A DNA stretch of 48,817 nucleotides from Mycobacterium sp. 1554424.7 (GTDB lineage Bacteria > Actinomycetota > Actinomycetes > Mycobacteriales > Mycobacteriaceae): NCBI RefSeq assembly GCF_001665295.1, contig NZ_LZSE01000114.1, forward strand, positions 1 to 48,817, in the 5' to 3' direction. A program made the position numbers and the translations under genes. The notes beneath the pieces are model-generated. The model saw nothing but the letters and a program-made list of their open reading frames with translations. It was not told the origin of the DNA and did no database searches. Positions 8,898 to 19,322 of this stretch are shown here, one piece after another; the stretch's first letter is position 1, and every line of letters starts with the position of its first letter.

Positions 8898-9473
8898 GTG
8901 GATCACAGCGCCCGCGGCCTCACCGGCGCTCTGCTGCTCGCGGCGGCGATGTGCGGCTGCCATTCGACGCCACACCACAACTCCGCCATCACGCCGACCA
9001 CCGCCGCGGCACGGACGACCACCCAACCGCCGGCGCCCGCGGTGAGCATCCAGCCGTTGCCGGTGCGGCCGGTGCAGAAGTCGCAGCCGACGGCGGCCAA
9101 CAAGTGCCCCGTCACGAATGCGAGCGGCCCGGTGGCACCGGCCAACGTCCTGGTCACCTGCGACCTCGCCCGGGCCACGCTCTATACGCTGGGTCCGGAG
9201 ACGATGCGACTGGCGCTGATCCACGTCGATCCGCCGGCCCCACTGACGTCCGGTTTCTACGAGGTCAGCCTGACAATGGACCCCGTGTCCGCGGCGGCGT
9301 GGGCGACATTCACCGCCACCCACCTGCAAGATCACGTTGCCTTCATCCGCGACGATCAGGTTCTTGAGGCGCCGATCATCGTTGAGCCGGTGACGTCCGG
9401 GAAGATCGCGTTGACCACCCAGACCGCCCAGGCCGCCGACCAGCTGGCCCAACTGGCCGGCCGCCCCGCGTAG
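8898..9473 (+). CDS. secreted/lipoprotein-like protein with SecD P1 head-like domain
   Basis: The 191-residue protein starts at GTG 8898. A hydrophobic signal segment (about residues 7-18) ends in AAAMCGC, a poor lipobox match, so lipidation is possible but uncertain. A Thr/Ala/Pro-rich linker (30-70) follows. The C-terminal part (YEVSLTMDPVSAAAWATFT, then VLEAPIIVEP and GKIALTTQTAQAADQLA) looks like the periplasmic head subdomain of SecD, without SecD's membrane part. It may act as a stand-alone extracytoplasmic binding domain. It is divergent from the TetR gene and is followed one base later by the TIM-barrel gene. Confidence 0.75.
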   Translation: MDHSARGLTGALLLAAAMCGCHSTPHHNSAITPTTAAARTTTQPPAPAVSIQPLPVRPVQKSQPTAANKCPVTNASGPVAPANVLVTCDLARATLYTLGPETMRLALIHVDPPAPLTSGFYEVSLTMDPVSAAAWATFTATHLQDHVAFIRDDQVLEAPIIVEPVTSGKIALTTQTAQAADQLAQLAGRPA

Positions 9474-9474
9474 C

Positions 9475-10287
9475 ATGGACCGCCTCGGCATCGGTTTCCT
9501 CGGCGGATTCGGCCTTCCGCCAGTCGAATTCGTCAACCTCACGGCGGACCTCAGCTGCCGGTACATGTCGGCCGTGGTGCGGGGACTCCCGCTGGTGCAG
9601 CTGGGCTATCCGCCCTTCTCGCTGAAGGACGCGAAGCTGCGGCGCGACGTGGGGGCCGCGATGAACGACCGCGGCGTGACCGTCTCGCTCGGCGACGGGT
9701 TCCTGATCCTGCCCGGCGCCGAGATGAGCGAATTCACAAGCGATCTCGACGCGCTCGCCGAGCTTGCCGTCCCGCGGATCAACGTCGTGAGCCTGGACCC
9801 CGACCTCGGCCGCACCTTCGACCAGTTCGCGGCCCTGACGGACCTGGCCGCCCAGCGCGGCATCCAGACGGTCGTCGAACCGGTGCCAGGCCTGACCGTG
9901 GGCGACCTGCCCACCGCGCTGGCCGCCCGGGAACACGTCGCGCGGCCAGACTTTCGGTTGCTGATCGACACCATGCACCTGGTGAGATCCGGTTCGACCG
10001 CCGCCGATGTCGCGGCCGTCGACCCCGATCACATCGGGTATGCCCAAGTCAACGACACGACGCTGCGGCCGCGCGGGGACAACTACATGGAGGAGGCCAT
10101 GTTCGAGCGCATGGTTCCCGGTGAGGGCGAGTTGCCGTTGCGCGATATCCTTTCCGCGCTTCCGAAAGACATCGTGATCGAAATCGAAGTCCCGCGAAGG
10201 TCGTTGGCGCTGGCGGGCGTCGGCCCGATCGAACGTCTCCGCCCCTGTGTCGAGGCGGCACGCCGCCTGTTGTCCGAGATCCCCTGA
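9475..10287 (+). CDS. sugar phosphate isomerase/epimerase-like TIM-barrel protein
   Basis: The 270-residue protein belongs to the xylose-isomerase-like TIM-barrel family. Putative metal ligands are spread over strand ends: the Glu in TVVEPVPG, the Asp in LLIDTMHLV, and the later IEIEVP. Relatives isomerise or epimerise sugars or act as inositol/keto-acid isomerases. ATG 9475 follows the TAG of the SecD-head gene with one base between, so the two are probably co-transcribed. It converges on the amidotransferase gene (stop at 10292). The substrate is unknown. Confidence 0.8.
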   Translation: MDRLGIGFLGGFGLPPVEFVNLTADLSCRYMSAVVRGLPLVQLGYPPFSLKDAKLRRDVGAAMNDRGVTVSLGDGFLILPGAEMSEFTSDLDALAELAVPRINVVSLDPDLGRTFDQFAALTDLAAQRGIQTVVEPVPGLTVGDLPTALAAREHVARPDFRLLIDTMHLVRSGSTAADVAAVDPDHIGYAQVNDTTLRPRGDNYMEEAMFERMVPGEGELPLRDILSALPKDIVIEIEVPRRSLALAGVGPIERLRPCVEAARRLLSEIP

Positions 10288-10291
10288 GTTA

Positions 10292-11131
10292 TCAGGCGGC
10301 CGTCGGGCTGATGGGCCGGAAGGATCGCTCTTCGACGTCACGACCGATGATCAGCGCCGTCCCCGCTGCAACTTCCCGCCACATGCCCGGCAGCTGGGTC
10401 AACGGTTCGGAAACCACCACGCGGGAATCGTCGGCGAAGTGCTTCAAGCCCTCGTCGCCGGGGTAGAGCATGCGCACCGACTCCGGATCCTCGTTCACGA
10501 ACAGCGTGTTCGCGTCGGTCCCGCTGGCGTATCGGACCGCGTACAGCCGCGCGCCGTCGCTGACCCCCAGCGTCATCTGGAGGGCGGGCTCGTCCACGCC
10601 GGCTTCGGCGGCCACCGCCTCGACGAAACCGGCCATCCGGGCGAGCCCGGCGATCGGGTCGTCGGCGAGGCCGAACGTCAGCGCGAGGTGAAACATCAAC
10701 TCCGAATCGGTCGATCCCGCGATGTTGCCGAACAAGTCCGGGCGGACCGCGAGCAGCAGGTCCCGCCGCAACCGCTGATACCCGGCCACGTGTCCGTTGT
10801 GCACGAAGAGCCAATTGCGGTAGCGGAAGGGGTGGCAGTTCGTCTGCTGCACGGGGGTCCCGGTGCCGGCCCGCACGTGCGCGAGAAACAGTCGGGAGCG
10901 GATCTCCGTCGCCAGTTCCAGAAGGTTCTCGTCGCCCCACGCCGGGGTGATGCTGCGGAACAGCGCGGGTTCGGCGCGGTGCTCATACCAGCCCAGCCCC
11001 GTGCCGTCGCCGTTGGGAATCTCCATGTTCGGCGCGTGCCTGCGGCTCTGCTCGATCAGTGAGCGCGGCGGATCGTGCAGCAACTCCCGGGGAGCGATCG
11101 CACTGCCCAGATATCCAACCCACCGGCACAT
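10292..11131 (-). CDS. class II glutamine amidotransferase (EgtC/YafJ-like)
   Basis: The 279-residue Ntn-type glutaminase starts MCRWVGYLG, placing the catalytic Cys at position 2 once Met is removed. Other family features are GDGTGLGWY, the NCHPFRYRNWLFVHNG segment and the STDSELMFHLAL acidic region. The start is supported by AAGGAG a few bases upstream. Family members include the ergothioneine enzyme EgtC and uncharacterised YafJ-type amidohydrolases. No egtA/B/D genes are nearby, so a role in ergothioneine synthesis is not supported. It lies just downstream of the zinc-ribbon metallopeptidase gene, 14 bp apart on the same strand. Confidence 0.88.
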   Translation of the reverse strand: MCRWVGYLGSAIAPRELLHDPPRSLIEQSRRHAPNMEIPNGDGTGLGWYEHRAEPALFRSITPAWGDENLLELATEIRSRLFLAHVRAGTGTPVQQTNCHPFRYRNWLFVHNGHVAGYQRLRRDLLLAVRPDLFGNIAGSTDSELMFHLALTFGLADDPIAGLARMAGFVEAVAAEAGVDEPALQMTLGVSDGARLYAVRYASGTDANTLFVNEDPESVRMLYPGDEGLKHFADDSRVVVSEPLTQLPGMWREVAAGTALIIGRDVEERSFRPISPTAA

Positions 11132-11145
11132 CCGGCTCTCCTTGC

Positions 11146-12225
11146 CTAGCGATCGGCTGCTGTCGCGCGCGCCGTCTCGCGGATCACTTGGTGGACGAAC
11201 GCGAGCTTGCAGACCACCGCCGGGGGGATGCCGAACGGGTAGAGCGGATTCTTGCCCATCGCGGTATTGACCCGGTTGAAGCACAGCGCCAACCACTTCC
11301 AGTCCTCCAGCAGCCGCTCGATGGGAGCGTTTTCGTAGGACGGCAGCGGGACGACGTCGCCCGGCATCGAGAAACGAACCCTGTCGGCGTGCAATACCAG
11401 CCCCGATTCCCGGGCGGTGTCGATGGTGCCGGTGATGTGCAGGTAGTGGGCGAAGCACTCGGCGAAGTCTTCCCAGGGGTGCATCGTGGCGTACTCGGAG
11501 ATGTAGGAGTCGGCCCAGTCGGTGGGGGGACCGAATTTGTAGTGCCGCGCGATCTCTTTTTGATAGTCGGCGCGCTCATCGCCGAAGATCTCGCGGCAGG
11601 GGCGCAGGTATCGCGCCACGCCGGGACCGGTTTCCACCAGGATGTTCTGGTAATAGTGCCCGACTTCATGGCGGAAGTGACCCAGCATGGTGCGGTAGGG
11701 CTCGCCGAGGTGGACCCGGAGGGCTTCGCGGTAGGCGTCCAGCGACTCGACCAGGTCGATGGTGATCACACCGTCGGCGTGCCCGATCACCACCCGCTCG
11801 CCGCCGCTGTAACTGGACAGCAGATCGAACGCCAGCCCGCCGTCTCGACGCCAGTAGGGGTCGATCGGCAACCCGATGTCGATGAGCTGATAAACCAAGC
11901 GGCGCAACGCAACCGCGGTGGACGCCAGTTTCTCCACCGCGATCGTGTCGTCCGCGTCGGGCTCGCGGCGGATGAGGGAATCGGCCAGGCATTTGCCTTG
12001 GTGGCCACCGAGTTCCGGTTCCTCGGGCACCAACCAGTTGCAGCCGAGGCTGCCCGCCTTTGTGCACGCATGCCAGACATGGCCGTCGATGACGGCCGCG
12101 CCGGATGAGGTCGCGACCATGGCTCGGCTCGGGACGTGCAAACCGAGCTCCGCCGCGCAATTCGGGCAGTGCCGCGACTCGAATGGCGCGAAGGCCCGGC
12201 ACACGGGGCAGGCGAAGGCGCGCAC
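11146..12225 (-). CDS. zinc-ribbon putative metallopeptidase (DUF2248/Peptidase_Mx-like)
   Basis: The 359-residue protein has an N-terminal zinc ribbon (CPVC, then CPNC, residues 6-23). The core carries HEVGH (186-190), the HExxH zinc-protease signature, followed about 50 residues later by HPWEDFAECFAHYLH, which may give the third zinc ligand. The fold matches the putative zinc-binding peptidase family once called DUF2248. No signal peptide is seen, so it is cytosolic. GTG 12225 is the start; the ATG four bases upstream is in another frame. It is probably co-transcribed with the downstream amidotransferase. Confidence 0.85.
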   Translation of the reverse strand: MRAFACPVCRAFAPFESRHCPNCAAELGLHVPSRAMVATSSGAAVIDGHVWHACTKAGSLGCNWLVPEEPELGGHQGKCLADSLIRREPDADDTIAVEKLASTAVALRRLVYQLIDIGLPIDPYWRRDGGLAFDLLSSYSGGERVVIGHADGVITIDLVESLDAYREALRVHLGEPYRTMLGHFRHEVGHYYQNILVETGPGVARYLRPCREIFGDERADYQKEIARHYKFGPPTDWADSYISEYATMHPWEDFAECFAHYLHITGTIDTARESGLVLHADRVRFSMPGDVVPLPSYENAPIERLLEDWKWLALCFNRVNTAMGKNPLYPFGIPPAVVCKLAFVHQVIRETARATAADR

Positions 12226-12256
12226 CGATTCATCGTGGCACGCCGACGGCGTCCGG

Positions 12257-13255
12257 TCAGCTCGGTTCGCGGAGCGGGAGGCCCGCGGCGCGGTAGATCG
12301 CGTCGATGACGGTCATGTTTTCGATCGCGTCTTCCGGGGTCGTCTTGACCGGTTCGCCGCGCAGCACCGCCGCGGCGAACGCGTCGAGCTGGTAGGCGTA
12401 GGAGGTGCGGCGCGAAAAGCGCTCGACGCGTCGGCCGTCGGCCGACCGGATCGTCAGCCGGTGGAAGAGGCTGGGCAACACGGGATTGAGAACCCGCACC
12501 TCGCCGTCCTCGCCGATCACGTGGGCGCTGATGTCCAGCAGCCGCGGCGACCACATCGAGCAGCGGATCCGGCCGGTGTGCCCCGCGGCAAACCTGACGT
12601 CCGCCGTCATGGCCCGGTCCACTTGCGGGTCGCGCAATTTCGCCTGTGCGGAAACGACTTCCGGCGTCGCGCCGCCGAAGGTGCGGACCATGTGGACCGC
12701 GTAGCACCCGGCGTCCATGAGCGCGCCGCCGGCCAGCGAATAGTCGTAGCGGATGTCGGAGAACCGCGGCAGCGGGAAGCACATGGCGGCCTCCACCCGC
12801 TTCAGCTTGCCGAGCTCGCCGGAGGCGATGATCTCCTCGACCCGCCGGGTCAGCGGGTGGTAGCGATAGTGGAAGGCCTCCATCAACACCCGGTCCGACT
12901 CCGCCGCGAACTCGGCGATCTCGCGCGCTTCGGCGGCGTTGGCGGTGAACGGCTTTTCGCACAGGACGTGCTTGCCGGCGGCCAGCGCGGCCCGCGTCCA
13001 CTTGCCGTGCAGGCCGTTCGGCAGCGGGTTGTAGACCGCGTCGACGGCCGGGTCGGCGATCAGCGCGTCGTAGCTCTCGTGCACGCGCGGGATGCCGTGT
13101 TTGGCGGCGAATTCCCGCCCGCGGGCCGGATCGCGGGCCGCCACGGCGGCCACCTCGACCTGGCTGTGTTGCTTGGCCGGGGTGACGACGGCCAACGGTG
13201 CGATGCGGGCCGCACCCAGGATGCCGATGCGGATGAGGTTCCCGTCTGCGGACAC
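12257..13255 (-). CDS. Gfo/Idh/MocA-family oxidoreductase
   Basis: The 332-residue NAD(P)-dependent dehydrogenase has the Rossmann start IRIGILGAARIAP. The signature VLCEKPFTAN carries the catalytic Lys of the EKP motif, and DAGCYAVHMVR sits in the C-terminal domain. Family members act on sugars, inositols or trans-dihydrodiols; this one resembles the dihydrodiol dehydrogenase-like branch (FHYRYHPLTRRV). The start is GTG 13255. It lies between the sulfatase and the metallopeptidase on the same strand, with gaps of about 60 and 30 bp. Confidence 0.9.
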   Translation of the reverse strand: MSADGNLIRIGILGAARIAPLAVVTPAKQHSQVEVAAVAARDPARGREFAAKHGIPRVHESYDALIADPAVDAVYNPLPNGLHGKWTRAALAAGKHVLCEKPFTANAAEAREIAEFAAESDRVLMEAFHYRYHPLTRRVEEIIASGELGKLKRVEAAMCFPLPRFSDIRYDYSLAGGALMDAGCYAVHMVRTFGGATPEVVSAQAKLRDPQVDRAMTADVRFAAGHTGRIRCSMWSPRLLDISAHVIGEDGEVRVLNPVLPSLFHRLTIRSADGRRVERFSRRTSYAYQLDAFAAAVLRGEPVKTTPEDAIENMTVIDAIYRAAGLPLREPS

Positions 13256-13315
13256 GGACCCGACGCTAGCACTCGCGCGTCGCGGCTATCGGGGAAGTCA
13301 ACGCCGGCTCCGCGC

Positions 13316-16126
<2,811 letters not shown>

Positions 16127-16148
16127 CCGTGACGGGCGGCCCCGGACG

Positions 16149-16373
16149 TCAGTTGCTCAGGTACAGGTACCACAGGCCGTCGGCGTGCTGGACACACTGG
16201 TAATGGGTGAAGTGCCCGGGATGATCCACCTCGACGTGCGGGCCGTCGACGTTGCACGCGGCCTCGGTCGAATAGTTGCCTTCGACTTGGATTTCCTCGG
16301 CGTTGCTGATGCCCACGCCGGTGGTCATCAACCCACAGAACGCCAGAACACCAGCGGCAATTGTCTTCCTCAT
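16149..16373 (-). CDS. small secreted protein
   Basis: The 74-residue protein has a clear signal peptide: MRKTIAAGVLAFCGLMTTGV, with likely cleavage after ISNA near residue 25. The mature part of about 50 residues has two Cys (in EAACNVDG and HYQCVQ), possibly one disulfide, and three His in EVDHPGHFTHYQ. ATG 16373 is supported by GGGAGG six bases upstream. The family is not recognised; it looks like the many short secreted mycobacterial proteins of unknown function. It is convergent with the upstream nitronate monooxygenase gene. Confidence 0.75.
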   Translation of the reverse strand: MRKTIAAGVLAFCGLMTTGVGISNAEEIQVEGNYSTEAACNVDGPHVEVDHPGHFTHYQCVQHADGLWYLYLSN

Positions 16374-16514
16374 CGGGCACCTCCCGTTCACTCCGCCCCT
16401 TGAGGCGGACACGCAAATCATTTGCTGATGGCCCGACGTTAGCGAGCCGCGCCCGTTTCCGCATAACAACGGTCAAGAATTTGCACGGCCATAACATTGG
16501 CTTCCCCCGGAGAA

Positions 16515-17510
16515 TCAGCTGGCCACCCCCTGGGCGGGCCGGCGCTGCATGGACATCACGCCGTCGATGGCCTCGCTCACGCACCGCGGGTGCTCGCCGA
16601 GAAGCATGTGCCCGGCGGCGGGCCGGTGCAGATGCGTGGCCTGCGGGATGGCCGCGACCAAGTCAAGCGCGTGCTCGGCCGGCGTGGTGCGGTCCGCTCC
16701 GCCGCTGATGACTACCGTGTTGGCGACGATGGAGGCCAGCGCCGCGTACTGGTCGTATCGCTTCAGGCTGGGCAGGAAGCCGGTCGCGGTCGCCAACGAA
16801 ACCGAGCGGATGGCGGACGCCGTCAGCGCGGCGGCGCCCCCCGGGTCGGCACCCGAGTACTTGATGAAACCGTCGAAAACGGGCCGCAGCAGCCCGGTGA
16901 TCGCCGTGTCCATGGCGCGCCGGGGCAGCCGGTGAACGAGGTCGAAGACCAGCTCCGTGGCGCGGCTGCCCAGCAGGCGGCCGAGTCCCCGCTCGGCGAG
17001 CCGGCCGGCGGCCGTGGCAACCAGGACCAGCCCCTGCGGTTCCACCGGCCGGTCGGCGGCGCGGCGGCCCAGGTAGGCGAGAGCCGTCATGCCGCCCATC
17101 GAGTGCCCGGCCAGCGTCAGCGGCCCGCTCACGCGCAGGACGGTGAGGACGTCGGCGAGGTCGGCGGCGAGCCGGCCGATCCGGTACGTGTGCATGTCGG
17201 CGCCGCTCGAGGCGCCGTGGCCGCGGTGATCGTAGGTGATGATTCGCACGCGGTCGCCCCACTGCCGCTTGAGGTGCCGGACCTGGAGCTCCCAGCTCGA
17301 CTGTGTGAGGCACAGACCGTGCATCAGGACCACGGTGTGCTCGCGCGGGCCGTTGGGGTTGTGGTCGCGGACCGCCAACCGCACGCCGTCGCTCGTGATG
17401 ACCGTCCGCTCGACGTAGCCGTCGCGCTTGGCGTCCAATCGCAACGGAAGCGACGCGGTGGTCGCGCGGTAAGCGTTTGTGCCCGTAGTCAATTCCGGCT
17501 GAGTGAACAC
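16515..17510 (-). CDS. alpha/beta hydrolase
   Basis: The 331-residue protein has the alpha/beta-hydrolase fold. It shows VLMHGLCLTQSSW (oxyanion HG), YDHRGHGAS, nucleophile elbow GHSMGG (Ser about 137), an acid in GGADRTTP, and the catalytic His in AAGHML. A helical cap lies between. The GTG at 17510 is preferred because AGGAG lies just before it; the ORF extends to 17618, but that part overlaps the hairpin and is not family-like. It is probably an esterase or lipase. A 15-base motif upstream is shared with the kinase gene. Confidence 0.88.
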   Translation of the reverse strand: MFTQPELTTGTNAYRATTASLPLRLDAKRDGYVERTVITSDGVRLAVRDHNPNGPREHTVVLMHGLCLTQSSWELQVRHLKRQWGDRVRIITYDHRGHGASSGADMHTYRIGRLAADLADVLTVLRVSGPLTLAGHSMGGMTALAYLGRRAADRPVEPQGLVLVATAAGRLAERGLGRLLGSRATELVFDLVHRLPRRAMDTAITGLLRPVFDGFIKYSGADPGGAAALTASAIRSVSLATATGFLPSLKRYDQYAALASIVANTVVISGGADRTTPAEHALDLVAAIPQATHLHRPAAGHMLLGEHPRCVSEAIDGVMSMQRRPAQGVAS

Positions 17511-17595
17511 GGTGGACTCCTGGTGGGTGTCTATGTCGAGGGGATCTCGACACCTTGTTGCACTCGAAGCTACGGACGGATGACGGCGCTGGCGC

Positions 17596-17620
17596 TCTTG
17601 CGCGCAATAGCCGCGCAAGA
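17596..17620. terminator. hairpin between the kinase and hydrolase genes
   Basis: TCTTGCGCG and CGCGCAAGA are a perfect 9-bp inverted repeat with a 7-base loop (CAATAGC). It lies downstream of the kinase stop (17665) and upstream of the hydrolase start, both on the minus strand. There is no T-tract, so it could be a terminator-like stem or an operator. Confidence 0.4.
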
Positions 17621-17629
17621 AGCGATTAT

Positions 17630-17644
17630 GAGCTTTTGCGCATT
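17630..17644. promoter_or_regulatory. 15-base motif, copy 1 (upstream of hydrolase)
   Basis: GAGCTTTTGCGCATT occurs here and again at 18930-18944. This copy is 119 bp before the hydrolase start. It also forms a short GAGC/GCTC dyad with its flank. It is a candidate shared regulatory site. Confidence 0.45.
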
Positions 17645-17664
17645 ATGCTCGTGGGCTTTGGAGC

Positions 17665-18816
17665 CTAATCTCCGCCGTGGCCCTTGCCGTGGCCTTTGCC
17701 CGGGCCATGGCGCGGCGGAGGCGGGAGTTCTGGCGTGGGAGTGGGTGGTGGCGGCACCGGATTGCTGACGGGCACCGGCGACGGGCTGCTCGTGGTCACC
17801 GGTTTGGCGGGCGCGTTCGAGGGCGCGGGATCGGACGCGATCGCGAACGGGACAACGATCATCGCCGCCAAGACGCCCCCGGCGGCGAGCAGCTTCTTCG
17901 TGCGCCCCGCCATCCGCGGAACCCTCGGCGGCAACGGCATCTCGAGCACTCTGGTCGGCGGGCGCGGCGGCGCCGCGACCGGCACGCCGGCAATGATCGC
18001 CGTCCCACGACCGTGCAGCGCTCCCCGCATCTCCTCGGCGCTGCCGAATCGCTGTCGGGGATCCGGCGCCATCGCGCGTTCGATCACAGTGATCAGGGCG
18101 GCATCGACGTCGGGTCGCAGCAGTGCCAGCGGCGGCGGCCGGTCGTACAGGATGGCGCGGGCCAGCGCGGCCATGTTGTCGTGCGGGAACGGGCGATGAC
18201 CCGCGAGGGCCTCATAGCCGACCACCCCGACCGCGTAAAGGTCATCGGCCACGCTGGCCGGCGCGCCGGCGAGCCGCTCGGGACTCAGATAGGCGATGGT
18301 GCCGAAGACCTGGCCGGTCATCGTGTGTGCGGCCGCCTCGCGGGTCTTGGCGATGCCGAAATCAGCGACCTTCATGACCTCGCCATCGGCACCGACCAGG
18401 ATGTTTCCCGGCTTGATGTCCCGATGCAGGATGGCCGCGCGGTGCGCCGCCGTCAGTGCGGCCAGAACGTTGTCGAGCGTGGCGCGGACGTTCGGGTGCG
18501 GAAGGGGGCCGCGGGCTACCTGGTCGGCCAGCGAACTGCCGGGCAACCGCTCCATCACGATGAAAGGGATGCCGTCATGCTCGCCGCAGTCATAGACCGC
18601 GACGATGTTCGGATGGTTCAGCGCCGCGGCCGCGCGCGCCTCGGCGTCGAATCGGTTGCGAATGTCGGGCTGCGCGTTGAACACCGGGTGCAGGAGCTTG
18701 ATGGCGACGGGACGGTTCAACCGAGTGTCCCAGCCGTCGCGAACCTCGGCCATGCCGCCAAGGCCAAGCCTGCCGCGCACCTCATAGCGCCCCGCCAGCA
18801 ACGCGAGGGTGTTCAT
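17665..18816 (-). CDS. membrane Ser/Thr protein kinase
   Basis: The 383-residue eukaryotic-like kinase has glycine loop GLGGMAEV, ATP Lys40, catalytic HRDIKPGN (H131-N138), DFG (D152) and activation-loop GTIAYLSPE. A transmembrane helix follows at about 308-328 (LLAAGGVLAAMIVVPFAIAS). The external tail of about 55 residues is rich in Ser/Thr/Pro and ends in Gly/His/Lys repeats (GPGKGHGKGHGG). It has no PASTA, NHL or PQQ sensor domain, unlike PknB or PknD. Start ATG 18816 is three codons before the usual LLAGRYEV. It phosphorylates Ser/Thr on cytosolic targets; the FHA-ABC transporter at 36997 is a conceivable but unproven one. Confidence 0.92.
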   Translation of the reverse strand: MNTLALLAGRYEVRGRLGLGGMAEVRDGWDTRLNRPVAIKLLHPVFNAQPDIRNRFDAEARAAAALNHPNIVAVYDCGEHDGIPFIVMERLPGSSLADQVARGPLPHPNVRATLDNVLAALTAAHRAAILHRDIKPGNILVGADGEVMKVADFGIAKTREAAAHTMTGQVFGTIAYLSPERLAGAPASVADDLYAVGVVGYEALAGHRPFPHDNMAALARAILYDRPPPLALLRPDVDAALITVIERAMAPDPRQRFGSAEEMRGALHGRGTAIIAGVPVAAPPRPPTRVLEMPLPPRVPRMAGRTKKLLAAGGVLAAMIVVPFAIASDPAPSNAPAKPVTTSSPSPVPVSNPVPPPPTPTPELPPPPRHGPGKGHGKGHGGD

Positions 18817-18929
18817 TCGCCCTGCCAATCCCCACTGCTTTCTTGACAAGCTGGACCCGACGACCGACGTCCCCGGTCGGCTACCCAGCCGCTTGAGGTT
18901 CAAAACGCGCGCTCGCGACCCAACGACCA

Positions 18930-18944
18930 GAGCTTTTGCGCATT
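18930..18944. promoter_or_regulatory. 15-base motif, copy 2 (upstream of kinase)
   Basis: This GAGCTTTTGCGCATT is identical to 17630-17644 and lies 113 bp before the kinase start and about 110 bp before the divergent small membrane gene. Here the flanks CGACCA/TGGTCG form an inverted repeat around the motif. Confidence 0.45.
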
Positions 18945-19053
18945 GTGGTCGGTCGGCGCGTCGTCGTCGCCATCCGGTTGGGGCTTCGCTCCGAAAGACT
19001 ATCGAGCGGATATTTCGGCGGTCGACGCCGGTGGGTCGAGAAGGGGGCTTGTC

Positions 19054-19317
19054 TTGGTAGGACTAACGACGTTCAAAACGGTTGCCGCCGGCGATGGTTC
19101 ACCGGCATCCCCGTCGGGATACGGCTACTACCTGCTGATCCACGCGATCGCGACGGCGCTGCTGCTCATCGCTTTGGTCACCGCCATCTGGCAGTTCATG
19201 AACTGGATCGCGGCGCCGTCGTGCCCGAAAGACGTCACCCTGGCGTCGGTGTCGTCGTCCCACGCCGACTGCCCATGCCCCCACGAGTTGCACCGTGAGA
19301 ACGCCTACAACACCTAG
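19054..19317 (+). CDS. small single-pass membrane protein
   Basis: This 87-residue protein of unknown family has one strong membrane helix, YLLIHAIATALLLIALVTAI (about residues 27-46). A tail with Cys and His residues follows (SHADCPCPHEL). I place the start at TTG 19054 because AAGGGGG lies seven bases before it; an ATG at 18943 in the same frame would add 37 residues of low-complexity sequence and cannot be excluded. It is divergent from the kinase gene and convergent with the amidohydrolase gene (stop at 19323). Confidence 0.55.
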   Translation: MVGLTTFKTVAAGDGSPASPSGYGYYLLIHAIATALLLIALVTAIWQFMNWIAAPSCPKDVTLASVSSSHADCPCPHELHRENAYNT

Positions 19318-19322
19318 AAAGC

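Noticed and set aside
17510-17618. N-terminal extension of the alpha/beta hydrolase
   Set aside because: It crosses the hairpin and has no ribosome site; GTG 17510 has AGGAG upstream.
18843-18848. TTGACA as a promoter -35 box upstream of the small membrane gene
   Set aside because: No convincing -10 hexamer at the right spacing; a single TTGACA is weak evidence.
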